DNA of 64,000 bases from Lachnospiraceae bacterium (GTDB taxonomy: Bacteria > Bacillota > Clostridia > Lachnospirales > Lachnospiraceae): the NCBI GenBank assembly GCA_024403515.1, contig JAKSRS010000007.1, positions 1 to 64,000 on the forward strand, given 5' to 3'. Positions 45,611 through 54,583 of this stretch are shown here, one piece after another (within the stretch, counting starts at the first letter, position 1; each line of letters starts with the position of its first letter). The position numbers were made by a program, and so were the translations under genes. Below the pieces are notes generated by a model. That model ran no database searches. It saw only the letters and a program-made list of their open reading frames with translations, and was not told the origin of the DNA.

Positions 45611-46068
45611 TGATTAGAGAGTGTATAAGATGAAATACATTATTAATCAGAAAGAGAATGTATAAGAGAGCCAAGTGCTCTCTTATTCTATTTTGACACT
45701 TTTAAGGCCAGAAACAGAGATTGAAAATACCTATAAAAGGGTTGAGCCTGTGGCGGGAATCCACAGGCTCTGTGCAAAAAAATCAAACTACTACTTGGGA
45801 TAATAGTCTTGGTAGCAAATGCTACTCACATAATCAATATAATGTCATTAAATTAATAAAGCAAGAGAAATCAACGAAAACTAACGAAAAAAGCGTTAAA
45901 AAAATGTTAATGTGGTAAGAAGTGTGTGTTAAGGCAAAAAAGTGCAACTATGAGGAACAGATATTGCAAGCTGAATTTGTATTCTGCTTAAAAAAAACCT
46001 TGCAGGGACATAGTAAGTGTGACTAAAATTATTTTTGGTGGGGAAAACAAAAATGAGAGGTATTTAAT
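45611..46068 (+). other. 458-bp gap without a supported gene; hairpins and a promoter
   Basis: It holds a 9-bp hairpin TAAGAGAGC/GCTCTCTTA (45663-45685) followed by TTCTATTTT, likely the terminator of the Dabb gene; a perfect 10-bp hairpin GAGCCTGTGG/CCACAGGCTC (45744-45770) followed by an A run instead of T; an A-rich unstructured stretch; and a promoter TTGCAG-18-TAAAAT (46000-46029) for the esterase gene. A 65-codon open frame at 45721-45918 has no ribosome site or protein-like composition. Confidence 0.5.
46000..46029 (+). promoter_or_regulatory. Esterase gene promoter
   Basis: TTGCAG (46000-46005), 18 bp, TAAAAT (46024-46029), 40 bp before the start. Confidence 0.5.
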
Positions 46069-46932
46069 ATGATTAAAAAGATTAATGTTCCTGTTTTAAA
46101 GCCACAGTATACAGTGGCCACTGATGTTTCTTTTGCCCAGGTTGATTACTGGTATGGTCACACAAGAATGGACCTTAAAATGGATATTATTTATCCGGAA
46201 GACAAAACAAAGGTTTATCCTTGCATAGTCTGGATTTGCGGCGGAGGATTTATGACATTTGATAAATCAGCCCATCTTGCGTATTTAAGCCAGCTTGCAA
46301 GAGAAGGTTTTGTGGTTGCGAGCGTGTCTTACCGCACAAGTAATATTGCTCAGTATCCTTCAAGTGTCTGCGATGTAAAGGCAGCAATAAGATATTTAAG
46401 ACACTATGCCGAAAGATACAATATTGATAAAGACCACTTCGGAGTATCCGGAGAATCTGCCGGCGGGTATCTGGCGCTTATGGCAGCGCTTGATGCTAAT
46501 AAGGAACACGAGGTTGGCGCTTACCTTGATCAGTCAAGTAAGGTTCAGGCCTGTCTTCCCTGGTATCCGGTTGTTAATATGACAACGATGGACTGTGATA
46601 ATGAAATACAGGCATCAAGATCATATGATTCTTTGATGATGGGCTTTAATGTATATAATGAAAAAGAACGCGCCTTGAAGAACTGTCCTATTTCGATGGT
46701 TACAAAAGCTGCTCCTCCAACAATGATTATTCATGGAAACAGCGATAAGACAGTACCGTTCAAGCAGAGCCTTGAAATAGCTAAGGAATATGAAAAGAAC
46801 AGCGTAGAACTTACAATTGTCGAAATTGAAGGTGCTGATCACGCAGATGTAATGTTTTTCCAGGACGATGTATGGAAGATTATTATTGATTTTTACAAAG
46901 AAAAACTTGGAAATCCGTCTGTTGCTAAATAG
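46069..46932 (+). CDS. Alpha/beta hydrolase (esterase/lipase type)
   Basis: A 287-residue alpha/beta hydrolase of the BD-FAE/Aes-like group. The oxyanion-hole segment is WICGGGF (residues 55-61), the nucleophile Ser130 is in GESAGG, and the likely acid and base are Asp226 (GNSDKTVPF) and His258 (GADHAD). No signal peptide, so it acts in the cytoplasm; substrates in this group are small acyl or acetyl esters, often from plant polysaccharides. It has its own promoter and no near neighbour in the same pathway. Confidence 0.88.
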   Translation: MIKKINVPVLKPQYTVATDVSFAQVDYWYGHTRMDLKMDIIYPEDKTKVYPCIVWICGGGFMTFDKSAHLAYLSQLAREGFVVASVSYRTSNIAQYPSSVCDVKAAIRYLRHYAERYNIDKDHFGVSGESAGGYLALMAALDANKEHEVGAYLDQSSKVQACLPWYPVVNMTTMDCDNEIQASRSYDSLMMGFNVYNEKERALKNCPISMVTKAAPPTMIIHGNSDKTVPFKQSLEIAKEYEKNSVELTIVEIEGADHADVMFFQDDVWKIIIDFYKEKLGNPSVAK

Positions 46933-46981
46933 AATGGAACTAAATCCTAAAATAAGCTTAAAAAAGTAAACGGCTTTTTCG

Positions 46982-47010
46982 TTGACAAAGAAAATGTCTT
47001 GATTTACACT
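46982..47010 (+). promoter_or_regulatory. purF-carAB promoter
   Basis: TTGACA (46982-46987), 17 bp, TACACT (47005-47010). The predicted start (about 47017) falls at the first base of the leader hairpin. Confidence 0.75.
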
Positions 47011-47017
47011 ACCTATG

Positions 47018-47060
47018 AAGCAAAGGCGCTTAGGTGTTACCCTAAGTGCCTTCTTTTTTT
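47018..47060 (+). promoter_or_regulatory. Leader antiterminator/terminator element before purF (copy 1)
   Basis: AAGC (47018-47021) and GCTT (47028-47031) close the hexaloop AAAGGC. The exclusive alternative is a 12-bp terminator stem, AAGGCGCTTAGG (47023-47034) with CCTAAGTGCCTT (47041-47052), followed by CTTTTTTT. The fold resembles an ANTAR-type antitermination site. Confidence 0.75.
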
Positions 47061-47076
47061 GCCCAGGAGGTTTTTG

Positions 47077-48456
47077 ATGAGTATTTACGAAGACGAATTA
47101 CACGAAGAGTGTGGGGTATTTGGAGTATGGAGTCCCGAAAAGATTAACGCTTCCAAGCTGATTTATTTTGGTTTGGTTGCTCTTCAGCACAGGGGTCAGG
47201 AATCAGCCGGTATTGCAGTATGTGATACATTTGGACCGATTGGAAATATCTGTGCTCACAAGGGAATGGGACTTGTAAGTGAAATCTTTCATGATGATGT
47301 TATGGCCAAGCTTCGAGGAAACATCGGAATAGGTCATGTAAGGTATTCGACAACCGGTGCAAGCTGTGTTGAAAATGCGCAACCCATATTTCTTAATTAT
47401 GCCAAGGGTACGCTTGCTCTTGTTCATAACGGTAATATTACAAACTCCGAAGAGATTCGTAATGAACTTATAGATGAAGGTGCTGCTTTTAATGGAACAA
47501 CCGATTCGGAAGTTATAGCTTACAGCATTGCTAAAGAAAGAATGTCTTGCGGTTCAATTGAAGAGGCTGTAGGAAAGGTGACAAAAAGAATAAAGGGTGG
47601 CTATGCACTTCTTATTTTAAGTCCCCAGAAACTTGTTGGCGTAAGAGATCCTTTGGGATTAAAACCTCTTATTCTGGGAAAAGCCGGGGATGTTTATTAT
47701 ATGGCATCTGAAAGTACAGCGTTGACAGCTGTTGGGGCCAAAATAGTTAGAGATATAAAGCCGGGTGAGATGGTTACTATAACCAAAGACGGCATTACAT
47801 CTCAGATGATAAACAGCAGGGACAAAAAGGCACATTGTGTTTTTGAATATATTTATTTTGCAAAACTCGATTCCATTATCGATGGAATAAGTGTTTATGA
47901 CGCAAGAGTTCGTGGCGGAAGAGCTTTGGCAAGAAGATTTCCTGTCGATGCAGATGTAGTAACAGGTGTACCTGAATCAGGACTTACTGCAGCTGTTGGT
48001 TATTCGGAAGAATCAAATATTCCTTTTAAACTTGCTTTTTCCAAGAATAACTATGTGGGAAGAACATTTATAAAGCCCACACAGGAAGAGCGTGTTTCAG
48101 CTGTTCATATGAAACTTAAGGTTATAGAAAGTGTTGTTAAAGGCAAGAAAGTTGTACTGATTGACGACTCAATTGTACGTGGCACAACAATAGCAAATCT
48201 TATTACAATGATGAGAGAGGCGGGCGCTTTGGAAGTTCATGTAAGAATTAGTTCACCACCTTTCTTATTTCCGTGTTATTATGGAACTGATGTACCTGAT
48301 AATTCACAACTTATTGCCAATGAATATTCGGTAGAAGAAATAAAGAATAAGATTGGAGCAGACTCACTAGGTTATATGAGTTTAGATGATTTTTCCTATA
48401 TGACAGGAGATCTTCCTATATGCAAAGCCTGCTTCGACAATAATTATCCGGACTAA
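47077..48456 (+). CDS. purF: Amidophosphoribosyltransferase
   Basis: ATG 47077 follows CAGGAGG at 47064-47070; the upstream in-frame sequence includes the leader terminator and is not coding. The 459-residue enzyme makes phosphoribosylamine from PRPP and glutamine, the first purine step. An 11-residue propeptide precedes the glutaminase nucleophile Cys12, as in B. subtilis PurF. The PRPP-binding loop is VVLIDDSIVRGTT, and the late cysteines in FPCYYGTD and PICKACF fit the iron-sulfur type. It heads an operon with carAB, all glutamine users. Confidence 0.95.
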   Translation: MSIYEDELHEECGVFGVWSPEKINASKLIYFGLVALQHRGQESAGIAVCDTFGPIGNICAHKGMGLVSEIFHDDVMAKLRGNIGIGHVRYSTTGASCVENAQPIFLNYAKGTLALVHNGNITNSEEIRNELIDEGAAFNGTTDSEVIAYSIAKERMSCGSIEEAVGKVTKRIKGGYALLILSPQKLVGVRDPLGLKPLILGKAGDVYYMASESTALTAVGAKIVRDIKPGEMVTITKDGITSQMINSRDKKAHCVFEYIYFAKLDSIIDGISVYDARVRGGRALARRFPVDADVVTGVPESGLTAAVGYSEESNIPFKLAFSKNNYVGRTFIKPTQEERVSAVHMKLKVIESVVKGKKVVLIDDSIVRGTTIANLITMMREAGALEVHVRISSPPFLFPCYYGTDVPDNSQLIANEYSVEEIKNKIGADSLGYMSLDDFSYMTGDLPICKACFDNNYPD

Positions 48457-48480
48457 AAGCTTAATTGAAAGGACTAAAAA

Positions 48481-49596
48481 ATGGAGAACAGACTTCGCAA
48501 AAAAATCCTGTTAGAAGATGGTTCTGAATACGCAGGATACAGTTTTGGTTCTAAAGAAAACAAAATGGTTGAACTTGTTTTCAACACATCTATGGTGGGA
48601 TACCAGGAGATTATTTCGGATCCTTCATATACATATCAGTCAGTAGTTATGACATACCCGCTTATCGGTAACTATGGAATGTGTGATGAAGACTATGAAA
48701 CACTGGTTCCTACAATTTCCGGTATGGTAGTTAAAGAATACTGTGATGAACCTTCCAATTTCAGATATAAAAACACTTTGGCTGAAATTATGGAGAAGTA
48801 TGGAGTTGTCGGTCTTGAAGGCGTTGACACAAGAAAGCTTGCAAGACACATAAGAAATTTTGGTTCCTGTAAAGCCTACATTGTAGATGAGAGTGTTGAT
48901 TCATCCAAGGCTTTGGAAGAATTAAAAGCATGGGTTCCTGCAACAGATGCTGTATCCAAGGTTAGTACTAAGACTGTAAGAGTAGTTGAAGCCAATCCTA
49001 CAGACTCTGAAAAATATCCTTTGAATAGGGTTGTAGCAATCGACTGCGGTATGAAGGAAAATATTGTTCGAGAATTATCCAAGCATGGTTGCCAGGTGAC
49101 AGTTGTTCCCTACAATACATCGGCTGAAGATATATTAAAATATGGACCTGATGGTGTATTCATTTCAAATGGCCCCGGTGACCCTGAAAGCTGCGTGGAA
49201 ACCATAGAAGCCATAAAAAATCTTATAGGCAAGGTGCCGATTTTTGGTATCTGCTTAGGCCATCAGATTATTTCGCTTGCTTATGGTGCCAAGACTTATA
49301 AACTTAAGTTTGGTCATCGTGGTGGAAACCATCCTGTTAAGAACTTAAAGACCGGTAAGATTGAAATCACATCCCAGAATCATTCTTTTGCTGTAAAAGA
49401 AGAAACACTGGCTGGGACAGGTCTCGAAATGACACATATTAACCTTCTTGATAATACAATTGAAGGTGTGGAATGTGTTAAGGACAAGGTGTTCTCTGTT
49501 CAGTATCATCCTGAATCAGCACCCGGCCCTGAAGACAGTTCTTATTTATTTGATGTATTTATTAAAAATATGAAAGAAAACAAGGAGGGAAAATAA
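48481..49596 (+). CDS. carA: Carbamoyl-phosphate synthase small (glutaminase) subunit
   Basis: A 371-residue class I glutamine amidotransferase subunit that delivers ammonia to CarB. The N-terminal CPSase small-chain domain begins [19 protein letters not shown], and the C-terminal glutaminase has nucleophile Cys258 in FGICLGHQI. It lies 24 bp after purF with a GAAAGGA ribosome site, and 1 bp before carB. No PyrR-type attenuator is visible before it; control is probably from the purF leader. Confidence 0.96.
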   Translation: MENRLRKKILLEDGSEYAGYSFGSKENKMVELVFNTSMVGYQEIISDPSYTYQSVVMTYPLIGNYGMCDEDYETLVPTISGMVVKEYCDEPSNFRYKNTLAEIMEKYGVVGLEGVDTRKLARHIRNFGSCKAYIVDESVDSSKALEELKAWVPATDAVSKVSTKTVRVVEANPTDSEKYPLNRVVAIDCGMKENIVRELSKHGCQVTVVPYNTSAEDILKYGPDGVFISNGPGDPESCVETIEAIKNLIGKVPIFGICLGHQIISLAYGAKTYKLKFGHRGGNHPVKNLKTGKIEITSQNHSFAVKEETLAGTGLEMTHINLLDNTIEGVECVKDKVFSVQYHPESAPGPEDSSYLFDVFIKNMKENKEGK

Positions 49597-49597
49597 G

Positions 49598-52500
49598 ATG
49601 CCTAAGAGAACGGACTTAAAGAAAATCCTTGTTATTGGTTCCGGTCCCATTATTATTGGTCAGGCTGCAGAGTTTGATTATGCCGGAACACAGGCCTGCC
49701 TTGCACTTCGCGAAGAAGGATATGAAGTTGTGCTTTGTAACTCTAACCCTGCAACTATCATGACTGACGAAGTTATTGCAGATAAAATTTATATGGAGCC
49801 TTTGAATCTCGAATTCATGGCTAAGATTATTCGAATGGAGCGTCCTGACGCAATTCTTCCCGGAATTGGTGGTCAGACCGGTCTTAATCTTGCCATGCAG
49901 CTTGAAAAAAAGGGTGTATTAAAAGAATGTGGTGTTGAACTTTTGGGCACCAAGATTGAAAGTATTGAAAGAGCCGAAGACCGCGATTTATTCAAGGAAC
50001 TATGCTTAAGTATAGGAGAACCTATTTTACCTTCCATTATTGCCAATACCATGGAAGAAGGTTTAGAAGCAGCCAAGGAGATCGGATATCCTTTGGTTTT
50101 ACGTCCTGCCTTCACACTTGGCGGTACAGGTGGTGGATTTGTTGAGAACGAAGAAGAGTTTCGAGAAATAATGAAAAACGCTCTCGTTCTTTCGCCTGTT
50201 CATCAGGTACTTGTTGAAAAGAGTGTTAAGGGCTACAAGGAAATTGAATATGAAGTAATGCGTGATGCTAATGACACAGCTATCACAATTTGCAACATGG
50301 AAAATATCGACCCTGTTGGTATCCACACCGGTGATTCTGTGGTAGTTTGTCCTTCACAGACACTTACAAATAAAGAGTACCAGATGCTTAGAACATCTGC
50401 TTTAAAGATTATTCGTGCACTTGAAATTGAGGGTGGATGTAACGTACAGTTTGCCCTTGACCCCAAGTCATTTGATTATTACCTTATTGAGGTTAATCCT
50501 CGAGTTTCAAGATCATCAGCCCTTGCGTCTAAGGCCAGTGGTTATCCCATTGCCAGAGTTTCAGCCAAGATTTCGGTTGGTATGCATCTTGAAGAAATTG
50601 CACTTGCAAACACACCTGCATCATTTGAACCCTCACTTGACTACGTGGTATCTAAAATGCCTCGTTTCCCCTTTGATAAGTTCAATGACGCAAACAATAC
50701 ACTTGGTACACAGATGAAGGCTACCGGTGAAGTAATGAGTGTTGGTAGAACAATCGAGGAAAGTCTTCTTAAGGCAATCCGAAGTCTTGAAATAGGTGTG
50801 TTCCACCTTCACAGTGCAAAGTTTGATAAAGAGTCAACAGATTCATTAAAGTCATATATTAAGATAGGTACAGATGACAGAATTTATGCCATTGCTGAAC
50901 TTTTAAGACGTGAAGTTTCCGAAGATGAGATTGCTCTTATTACAGGAATGGACGTTTTCTTTATCCGCAAGTTTAGAAACATTGTTGAGATGGAAAAGGA
51001 AGTTTCTTCAAACAAGGGCGATATGGATGTTTTGTATCGTGCCAAGGAAATGGGATTTTCAGATCGTGAAATCGGACTTTTATGGAATATGACTGCTCAT
51101 CAGATTTTTGATATGAGAAAAGAAGCTAAGATTATGCCGGTCTACAAGATGATTGATACCTGCGCATCTGAGTTTAAGTCATATGTTCCTTATTTCTATT
51201 CAACTTACGAAGATGAAAATGAAACAATTATTTCGGACAAAAGAAAGATTATAGTTCTTGGTTCCGGTCCTATCAGAATTGGTCAGGGTGTTGAATTTGA
51301 CTATTCAACAGTACACGCAGTTAAGACAATTAAGGAACTTGGCTACGAGGCTATTATTATTAACAATAACCCTGAAACTGTATCAACAGACTATACCACA
51401 TCCGATAAGCTATACTTTGAGCCTTTATGTGTTGAAGATGTAGTCAATATTATCGATATAGAGAAGCCTGAAGGTGTTATCGCTATTTTAGGCGGACAGA
51501 CAGCTATTAACCTTGCAGAGCCTTTGATGGAGTATGGTGTTAAGATTATAGGTACAGATTGTGATGCCATTGAAAGAGCTGAAAACAGAGATGCGTTTGA
51601 AAAGGTTCTTCTCGAACTTGATATTCCACAGCCTAAGGGTATGGCTGTCACAAACATCGAAGATGGTGTTAAGGCAGCCGAGGAAATCGGATATCCGGTT
51701 CTTGTTCGTCCAAGCTTTGTTCTTGGTGGACGTGCAATGCAGATTGTTTCCAAAGAAGCTGATATGCGTCACTACTTAAAAACAGCGGTTGAAGTTGACG
51801 TAGATAAGCCTGTATTGGTAGATAAATATATCAGGGGTCGAGAAGTCGAAGTAGACGCAGTTTGTGATGGCGTAGACGTATTTGTTCCCGGTATTATGGA
51901 ACTTGTTGAAAGAACAGGTGTACATTCAGGAGACTCAATAAGTGTTTACCCGCCTTTCTCTATTTCAGATAAAGTAAAGGGAACCATTCTTACTTATGCC
52001 AAGAAGTTAGGCCTTGGAATTGGAATCGTTGGACTTTTCAACATACAGTTCATTGTTGATGATGAGGATAATGTCTTCATTATTGAAGTTAACCCCAGAT
52101 CATCACGTACAGTACCTTTCCTTTCAAAGGCGACAGGTTATTCACTTGCAGATATAGCGACCAAGTGTATTCTTGGAATCTCTTTAAAAGAGCAGGGTAT
52201 ATTCGGATTATATCCTGAAGAGAGCAAACGCTGGTGTGTTAAGGCACCCGCATTCTCATTTAGCAAGTTAAAAGGAATGGACGCTTACCTTTCACCTGAA
52301 ATGAAGTCAACGGGTGAAGCTATAGGATATGATGAGAAGCTTCATCGTGCTGTTTATAAAGCACTAACTGCTTCAGGAATCAAACTTATAAACTACGGAA
52401 CAGTAATAGTATCTCTTGCCGATGAAGATAAAGCAGAAGGTATGCCAATTATTAAGAGATTCTACGATATGGGATTTAATATCGAAGCAACTTCTCTTAC

Positions 52501-52774
52501 TGCTGAGTACCTCCATAACTACGGTATCAAAGCCCGCGTAAAGAAGAAGATAAGCGAAGGGTCTGAAGAAATCCTTGATGCTATTAAGTCAGGATCAGTA
52601 TCTTACGTTATTAATACCCGTGCCATTTTGTCAGGTATCCATAACGGAGATGGTGTAGCAATTCGTAACTGTGCAACCCAGAACGGTGTGACACTCTTCA
52701 CATCGCTTGATACAGTAAAACTTCTTTTAGACGTTCTTGAAGAACAGACCATTAAGGTCTCTACCATTTTTTAG
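49598..52774 (+). CDS. carB: Carbamoyl-phosphate synthase large subunit
   Basis: A 1058-residue enzyme of normal length, with two homologous ATP-grasp halves (starting near residues 8 and 552, each with a GSGP-IxIGQ-like segment), an oligomerisation domain between them, and a C-terminal MGS-like allosteric domain (about 935-1058). It makes carbamoyl phosphate for pyrimidine and arginine synthesis. No truncation or frameshift seen. The repeat cluster at 52776 begins directly after its stop. Confidence 0.97.
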   Translation: MPKRTDLKKILVIGSGPIIIGQAAEFDYAGTQACLALREEGYEVVLCNSNPATIMTDEVIADKIYMEPLNLEFMAKIIRMERPDAILPGIGGQTGLNLAMQLEKKGVLKECGVELLGTKIESIERAEDRDLFKELCLSIGEPILPSIIANTMEEGLEAAKEIGYPLVLRPAFTLGGTGGGFVENEEEFREIMKNALVLSPVHQVLVEKSVKGYKEIEYEVMRDANDTAITICNMENIDPVGIHTGDSVVVCPSQTLTNKEYQMLRTSALKIIRALEIEGGCNVQFALDPKSFDYYLIEVNPRVSRSSALASKASGYPIARVSAKISVGMHLEEIALANTPASFEPSLDYVVSKMPRFPFDKFNDANNTLGTQMKATGEVMSVGRTIEESLLKAIRSLEIGVFHLHSAKFDKESTDSLKSYIKIGTDDRIYAIAELLRREVSEDEIALITGMDVFFIRKFRNIVEMEKEVSSNKGDMDVLYRAKEMGFSDREIGLLWNMTAHQIFDMRKEAKIMPVYKMIDTCASEFKSYVPYFYSTYEDENETIISDKRKIIVLGSGPIRIGQGVEFDYSTVHAVKTIKELGYEAIIINNNPETVSTDYTTSDKLYFEPLCVEDVVNIIDIEKPEGVIAILGGQTAINLAEPLMEYGVKIIGTDCDAIERAENRDAFEKVLLELDIPQPKGMAVTNIEDGVKAAEEIGYPVLVRPSFVLGGRAMQIVSKEADMRHYLKTAVEVDVDKPVLVDKYIRGREVEVDAVCDGVDVFVPGIMELVERTGVHSGDSISVYPPFSISDKVKGTILTYAKKLGLGIGIVGLFNIQFIVDDEDNVFIIEVNPRSSRTVPFLSKATGYSLADIATKCILGISLKEQGIFGLYPEESKRWCVKAPAFSFSKLKGMDAYLSPEMKSTGEAIGYDEKLHRAVYKALTASGIKLINYGTVIVSLADEDKAEGMPIIKRFYDMGFNIEATSLTAEYLHNYGIKARVKKKISEGSEEILDAIKSGSVSYVINTRAILSGIHNGDGVAIRNCATQNGVTLFTSLDTVKLLLDVLEEQTIKVSTIF

Positions 52775-52775
52775 C

Positions 52776-52839
52776 GAGGAAGGAAACCAAGCGGCTGCGA
52801 AGCAGACATTTGGTTTCACCCGAGCGTAAATGAAATAAA
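52776..52839 (+). repeat. 64-bp repeat, copy 1 (REP-like, self-complementary)
   Basis: Identical to 52893-52956. It folds with AAACCAA/TTGGTTT outside and CTGC-GAA-GCAG inside; the inner part contains GCGAAGC, a very stable DNA mini-hairpin. Confidence 0.9.
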
Positions 52840-52847
52840 ACAACAAG

Positions 52848-52882
52848 TCGCGCAGCGACGGCTGCCGCGAAGCGGCAGAGTT
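52848..52882 (+). repeat. GC-rich hairpins between the two 64-bp repeats
   Basis: GTCGC-GCA-GCGAC and CTGCCGC-GAA-GCGGCAG follow each other. The second again holds the GCGAAGC core. GC content is far above the neighbouring sequence. Confidence 0.75.
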
Positions 52883-52892
52883 TTATGAATTA

Positions 52893-52956
52893 GAGGAAGG
52901 AAACCAAGCGGCTGCGAAGCAGACATTTGGTTTCACCCGAGCGTAAATGAAATAAA
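52893..52956 (+). repeat. 64-bp repeat, copy 2
   Basis: Exact copy of 52776-52839, in direct orientation, 53 bp after the first. Confidence 0.9.
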
Positions 52957-52962
52957 TCAAAA

Positions 52963-52990
52963 AGCCTGTCACGAAAGTGGCAGGCTTTTT
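52963..52990 (+). terminator. Intrinsic terminator after the repeat cluster
   Basis: AGCCTGTCAC with loop GAAA and GTGGCAGGCT, followed by TTTTT and preceded by AAAAA, so it could work in both directions. Likely the end of purF-carAB. Confidence 0.92.
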
Positions 52991-53135
52991 CTCTTGTATT
53001 ATGGTTATCATAATGATATAGTTTCATTAAGCAGAATTTCATCTTTTATCAATGTTTTATAACATGATTTCTTAATTATTCTAATATTCTTTAGATATCT
53101 GAAAATCTTGCTTACCAATTCAAAACAATTTAAAA

Positions 53136-53203
53136 GCAGGATGCAGATAGATAAAGCTTCCTGCGTAAAGCAGGAGAAAAACTCCTGCGAAAATAACAGG
53201 AGG
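53136..53203 (+). promoter_or_regulatory. Alternating-pairing leader that can hide the ribosome site
   Basis: Five segments are alternately complementary: GCAGGA (53136-53141), TCCTGC (53159-53164), GCAGGAG (53170-53176), CTCCTGC (53182-53188) and CAGGAGG (53197-53203). The last contains the Shine-Dalgarno of the gene at 53211. Neighbouring pairs exclude each other, so the site can be open or closed. Confidence 0.6.
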
Positions 53204-53210
53204 ACTATAT

Positions 53211-54113
53211 ATGGAAAATCAAGAAGTCAAGAGTGATGTTTTCTCTATGCTTATGCAGGAGAAAGAATACGCATTGGAGGTTTATAATGCGCTTAATGGG
53301 TCAAACTATAAAGACCCGCAAATGGTAGACATTTTTGTACTGGAAAGAGGTATTTCATTAACCATAAGGAACGATGCATCCTTCATTGTGGATATGTATT
53401 TGAATCTTTATGAGCATCAGTCTACATATAATCCCAATATGCCGGTAAGAATGCTGATATATGTTGGTGATTTGTATAAAGGGTACATAAAACAGATAGG
53501 TGCTGACCTGTTTGGAAGAAGGGCGATAGTGCTCCCAACTCCTAAATTTGTTGTGTTTTATAATGGAGTTGAAAAGAGACCCGAAAGAGAAACTCTCAGG
53601 TTGTCAGATATGTTTGCAAATAAAACGCAGCAGGCGGAGTTAGAACTCATATGTACAGTCTATAATATTAATCCGGGTAACAATAAGAACATTTTTTATA
53701 ATTGTTCTGTTTTGTCCCAGTATACCGCATTTGTAGAGAAGGTAAGAGAATATAATAACGTCGGTATGGAAAAACCGATTGAATCAGCTATAGATTTTTG
53801 TATTCAACATGACATCTTACGTGATTTTTTGGTAAAAAACAGGGAAGGAGTGTTAAGGACAATGATATTAGACATGACATTTGAAGCGAGAGAGCAGATG
53901 ATAAAAAGAGATGCGCGCGAAGAAGGACGCGAAGAAGGACGCGAAGAAGGACGCGAAGAGGGACGTGAAGAAGGACGTATCGAAGGGCGTACACAAGGAA
54001 AACTAGAGATGCTTATAGAAATGTTAAAAAGCGGCGTGATTACTAAAGAGGACGCCATGCTTCTTAGCCAAAAGACAGAGTCTGAGCTGAATAAACTGAT
54101 GGAAGAAATGTAA
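53211..54113 (+). CDS. Rpn-like PD-(D/E)XK nuclease family protein
   Basis: A 300-residue protein of the Rpn/transposase-like PD-(D/E)XK nuclease group that is common and repeated in Lachnospiraceae genomes. The core has Asp61 (FIVDMYLNL) and Glu68-x-Gln70 (LYEHQ), matching the D...ExQ variant of the fold. The C-terminal part carries six 12-bp tandem repeats (53916-53987) coding for REEG units, then a helical end. Rpn proteins in E. coli promote RecA-independent recombination; the role here is inferred from the family. Position next to REP-like repeats suggests a mobile or recently gained spot. Confidence 0.8.
   Translation: MENQEVKSDVFSMLMQEKEYALEVYNALNGSNYKDPQMVDIFVLERGISLTIRNDASFIVDMYLNLYEHQSTYNPNMPVRMLIYVGDLYKGYIKQIGADLFGRRAIVLPTPKFVVFYNGVEKRPERETLRLSDMFANKTQQAELELICTVYNINPGNNKNIFYNCSVLSQYTAFVEKVREYNNVGMEKPIESAIDFCIQHDILRDFLVKNREGVLRTMILDMTFEAREQMIKRDAREEGREEGREEGREEGREEGRIEGRTQGKLEMLIEMLKSGVITKEDAMLLSQKTESELNKLMEEM
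53916..53987 (+). repeat. Six 12-bp coding tandem repeats (REEG)
   Basis: CGCGAAGAAGGA repeated with a few changes, in frame within the Rpn-like gene. Repeat number may vary by slippage. Confidence 0.9.
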
Positions 54114-54200
54114 AAAAAGGACTTATATTAGGATTTGCTTTAATCGAAACCTATTTTACAGGGAAAGGTAAGTAGATGAGATTAAAGTAAGTCCTTTTTT
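54112..54200 (+). terminator. Large composite terminator after the Rpn-like gene
   Basis: AAAAGGACTTA pairs with TAAGTCCTTTT at the base (54112-54125 with 54188-54200), and CTTTAATC (54138-54145) pairs with GATTAAAG (54180-54187) inside. T run at 54195-54200. The 89-nt size leaves room for an RNA with another role. Confidence 0.75.
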
Positions 54201-54218
54201 GTTGCAAAAGAAAAAATC

Positions 54219-54247
54219 TTGACTTTTGCATGGTAACGTGTTAAATA
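54219..54247 (+). promoter_or_regulatory. Promoter of the T-box and trpXYZ
   Basis: TTGACT (54219-54224), 17 bp, TAAATA (54242-54247). TGCAAAAG (54203-54210) and CTTTTGCA (54223-54230) form an 8-bp inverted repeat over the -35. Confidence 0.5.
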
Positions 54248-54257
54248 TAAATAAACC

Positions 54258-54528
54258 GTTGAGGAAAAGTGAGTAAGTTTTGAATCTTTATTCCCAGAGA
54301 GTTGCAGGTGGTGTGATTGCAGCATTAAAGCCAGAACCGAATGGATTTCCGAGGGCGAGAGGAAAGGATTTATATCCGAGTATGTTAGCCGGGGATGGCA
54401 CCTCGTTATCAAAAGTCAGCATATGATGGTATGCACAAAGTGGATATACTTAAAGGTATATCAAGCCGGGTGGCACCGCAGGAATTCCTGTCCCAGCAAA
54501 TTAATCAATTTGCATGGGGCTTTTTTTA
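54258..54528 (+). ncRNA. T-box riboswitch, specifier TGG (Trp)
   Basis: The T-box sequence GGGTGGCACCGC is at 54468-54479. Stem I features are CAGAGAG (54295 region), the GAACC loop and the specifier loop GAATGGATTTCCGAG, with codon TGG at 54342-54344 followed by the usual A. The terminator is CCC-GCAAATT/AATTTGC-GGGG with seven T from 54521. Uncharged tRNA-Trp should favour the antiterminator and turn on the transporter downstream. Confidence 0.9.
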
Positions 54529-54583
54529 TTGCTAAAAATATGTAGCAGTAATAAATACGCCCCGAAATTAGGAGGAAAAAGAA

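Noticed and set aside
45721..45918. 65-codon open frame in the gap before the esterase
   Set aside because: No ribosome site, Lys/Asn/Ser-rich random-like product, and it starts beside a strong hairpin.
46999..47076. N-terminal extension of PurF
   Set aside because: It would translate the leader terminator; ATG 47077 has an ideal ribosome site and gives the known 11-residue propeptide.
48457..48480. PyrR-type attenuator for carAB
   Set aside because: The gap to purF is only 24 bp and holds just a ribosome site.
52776..52956. Possible CRISPR array from the 64-bp repeats
   Set aside because: Only two copies, 64 bp is too long for a CRISPR repeat, the spacer is itself made of hairpins, and no cas genes are near.
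54182..54412. Open frame on the - strand across the T-box
   Set aside because: Explained by the T-box RNA on the + strand; no ribosome site.
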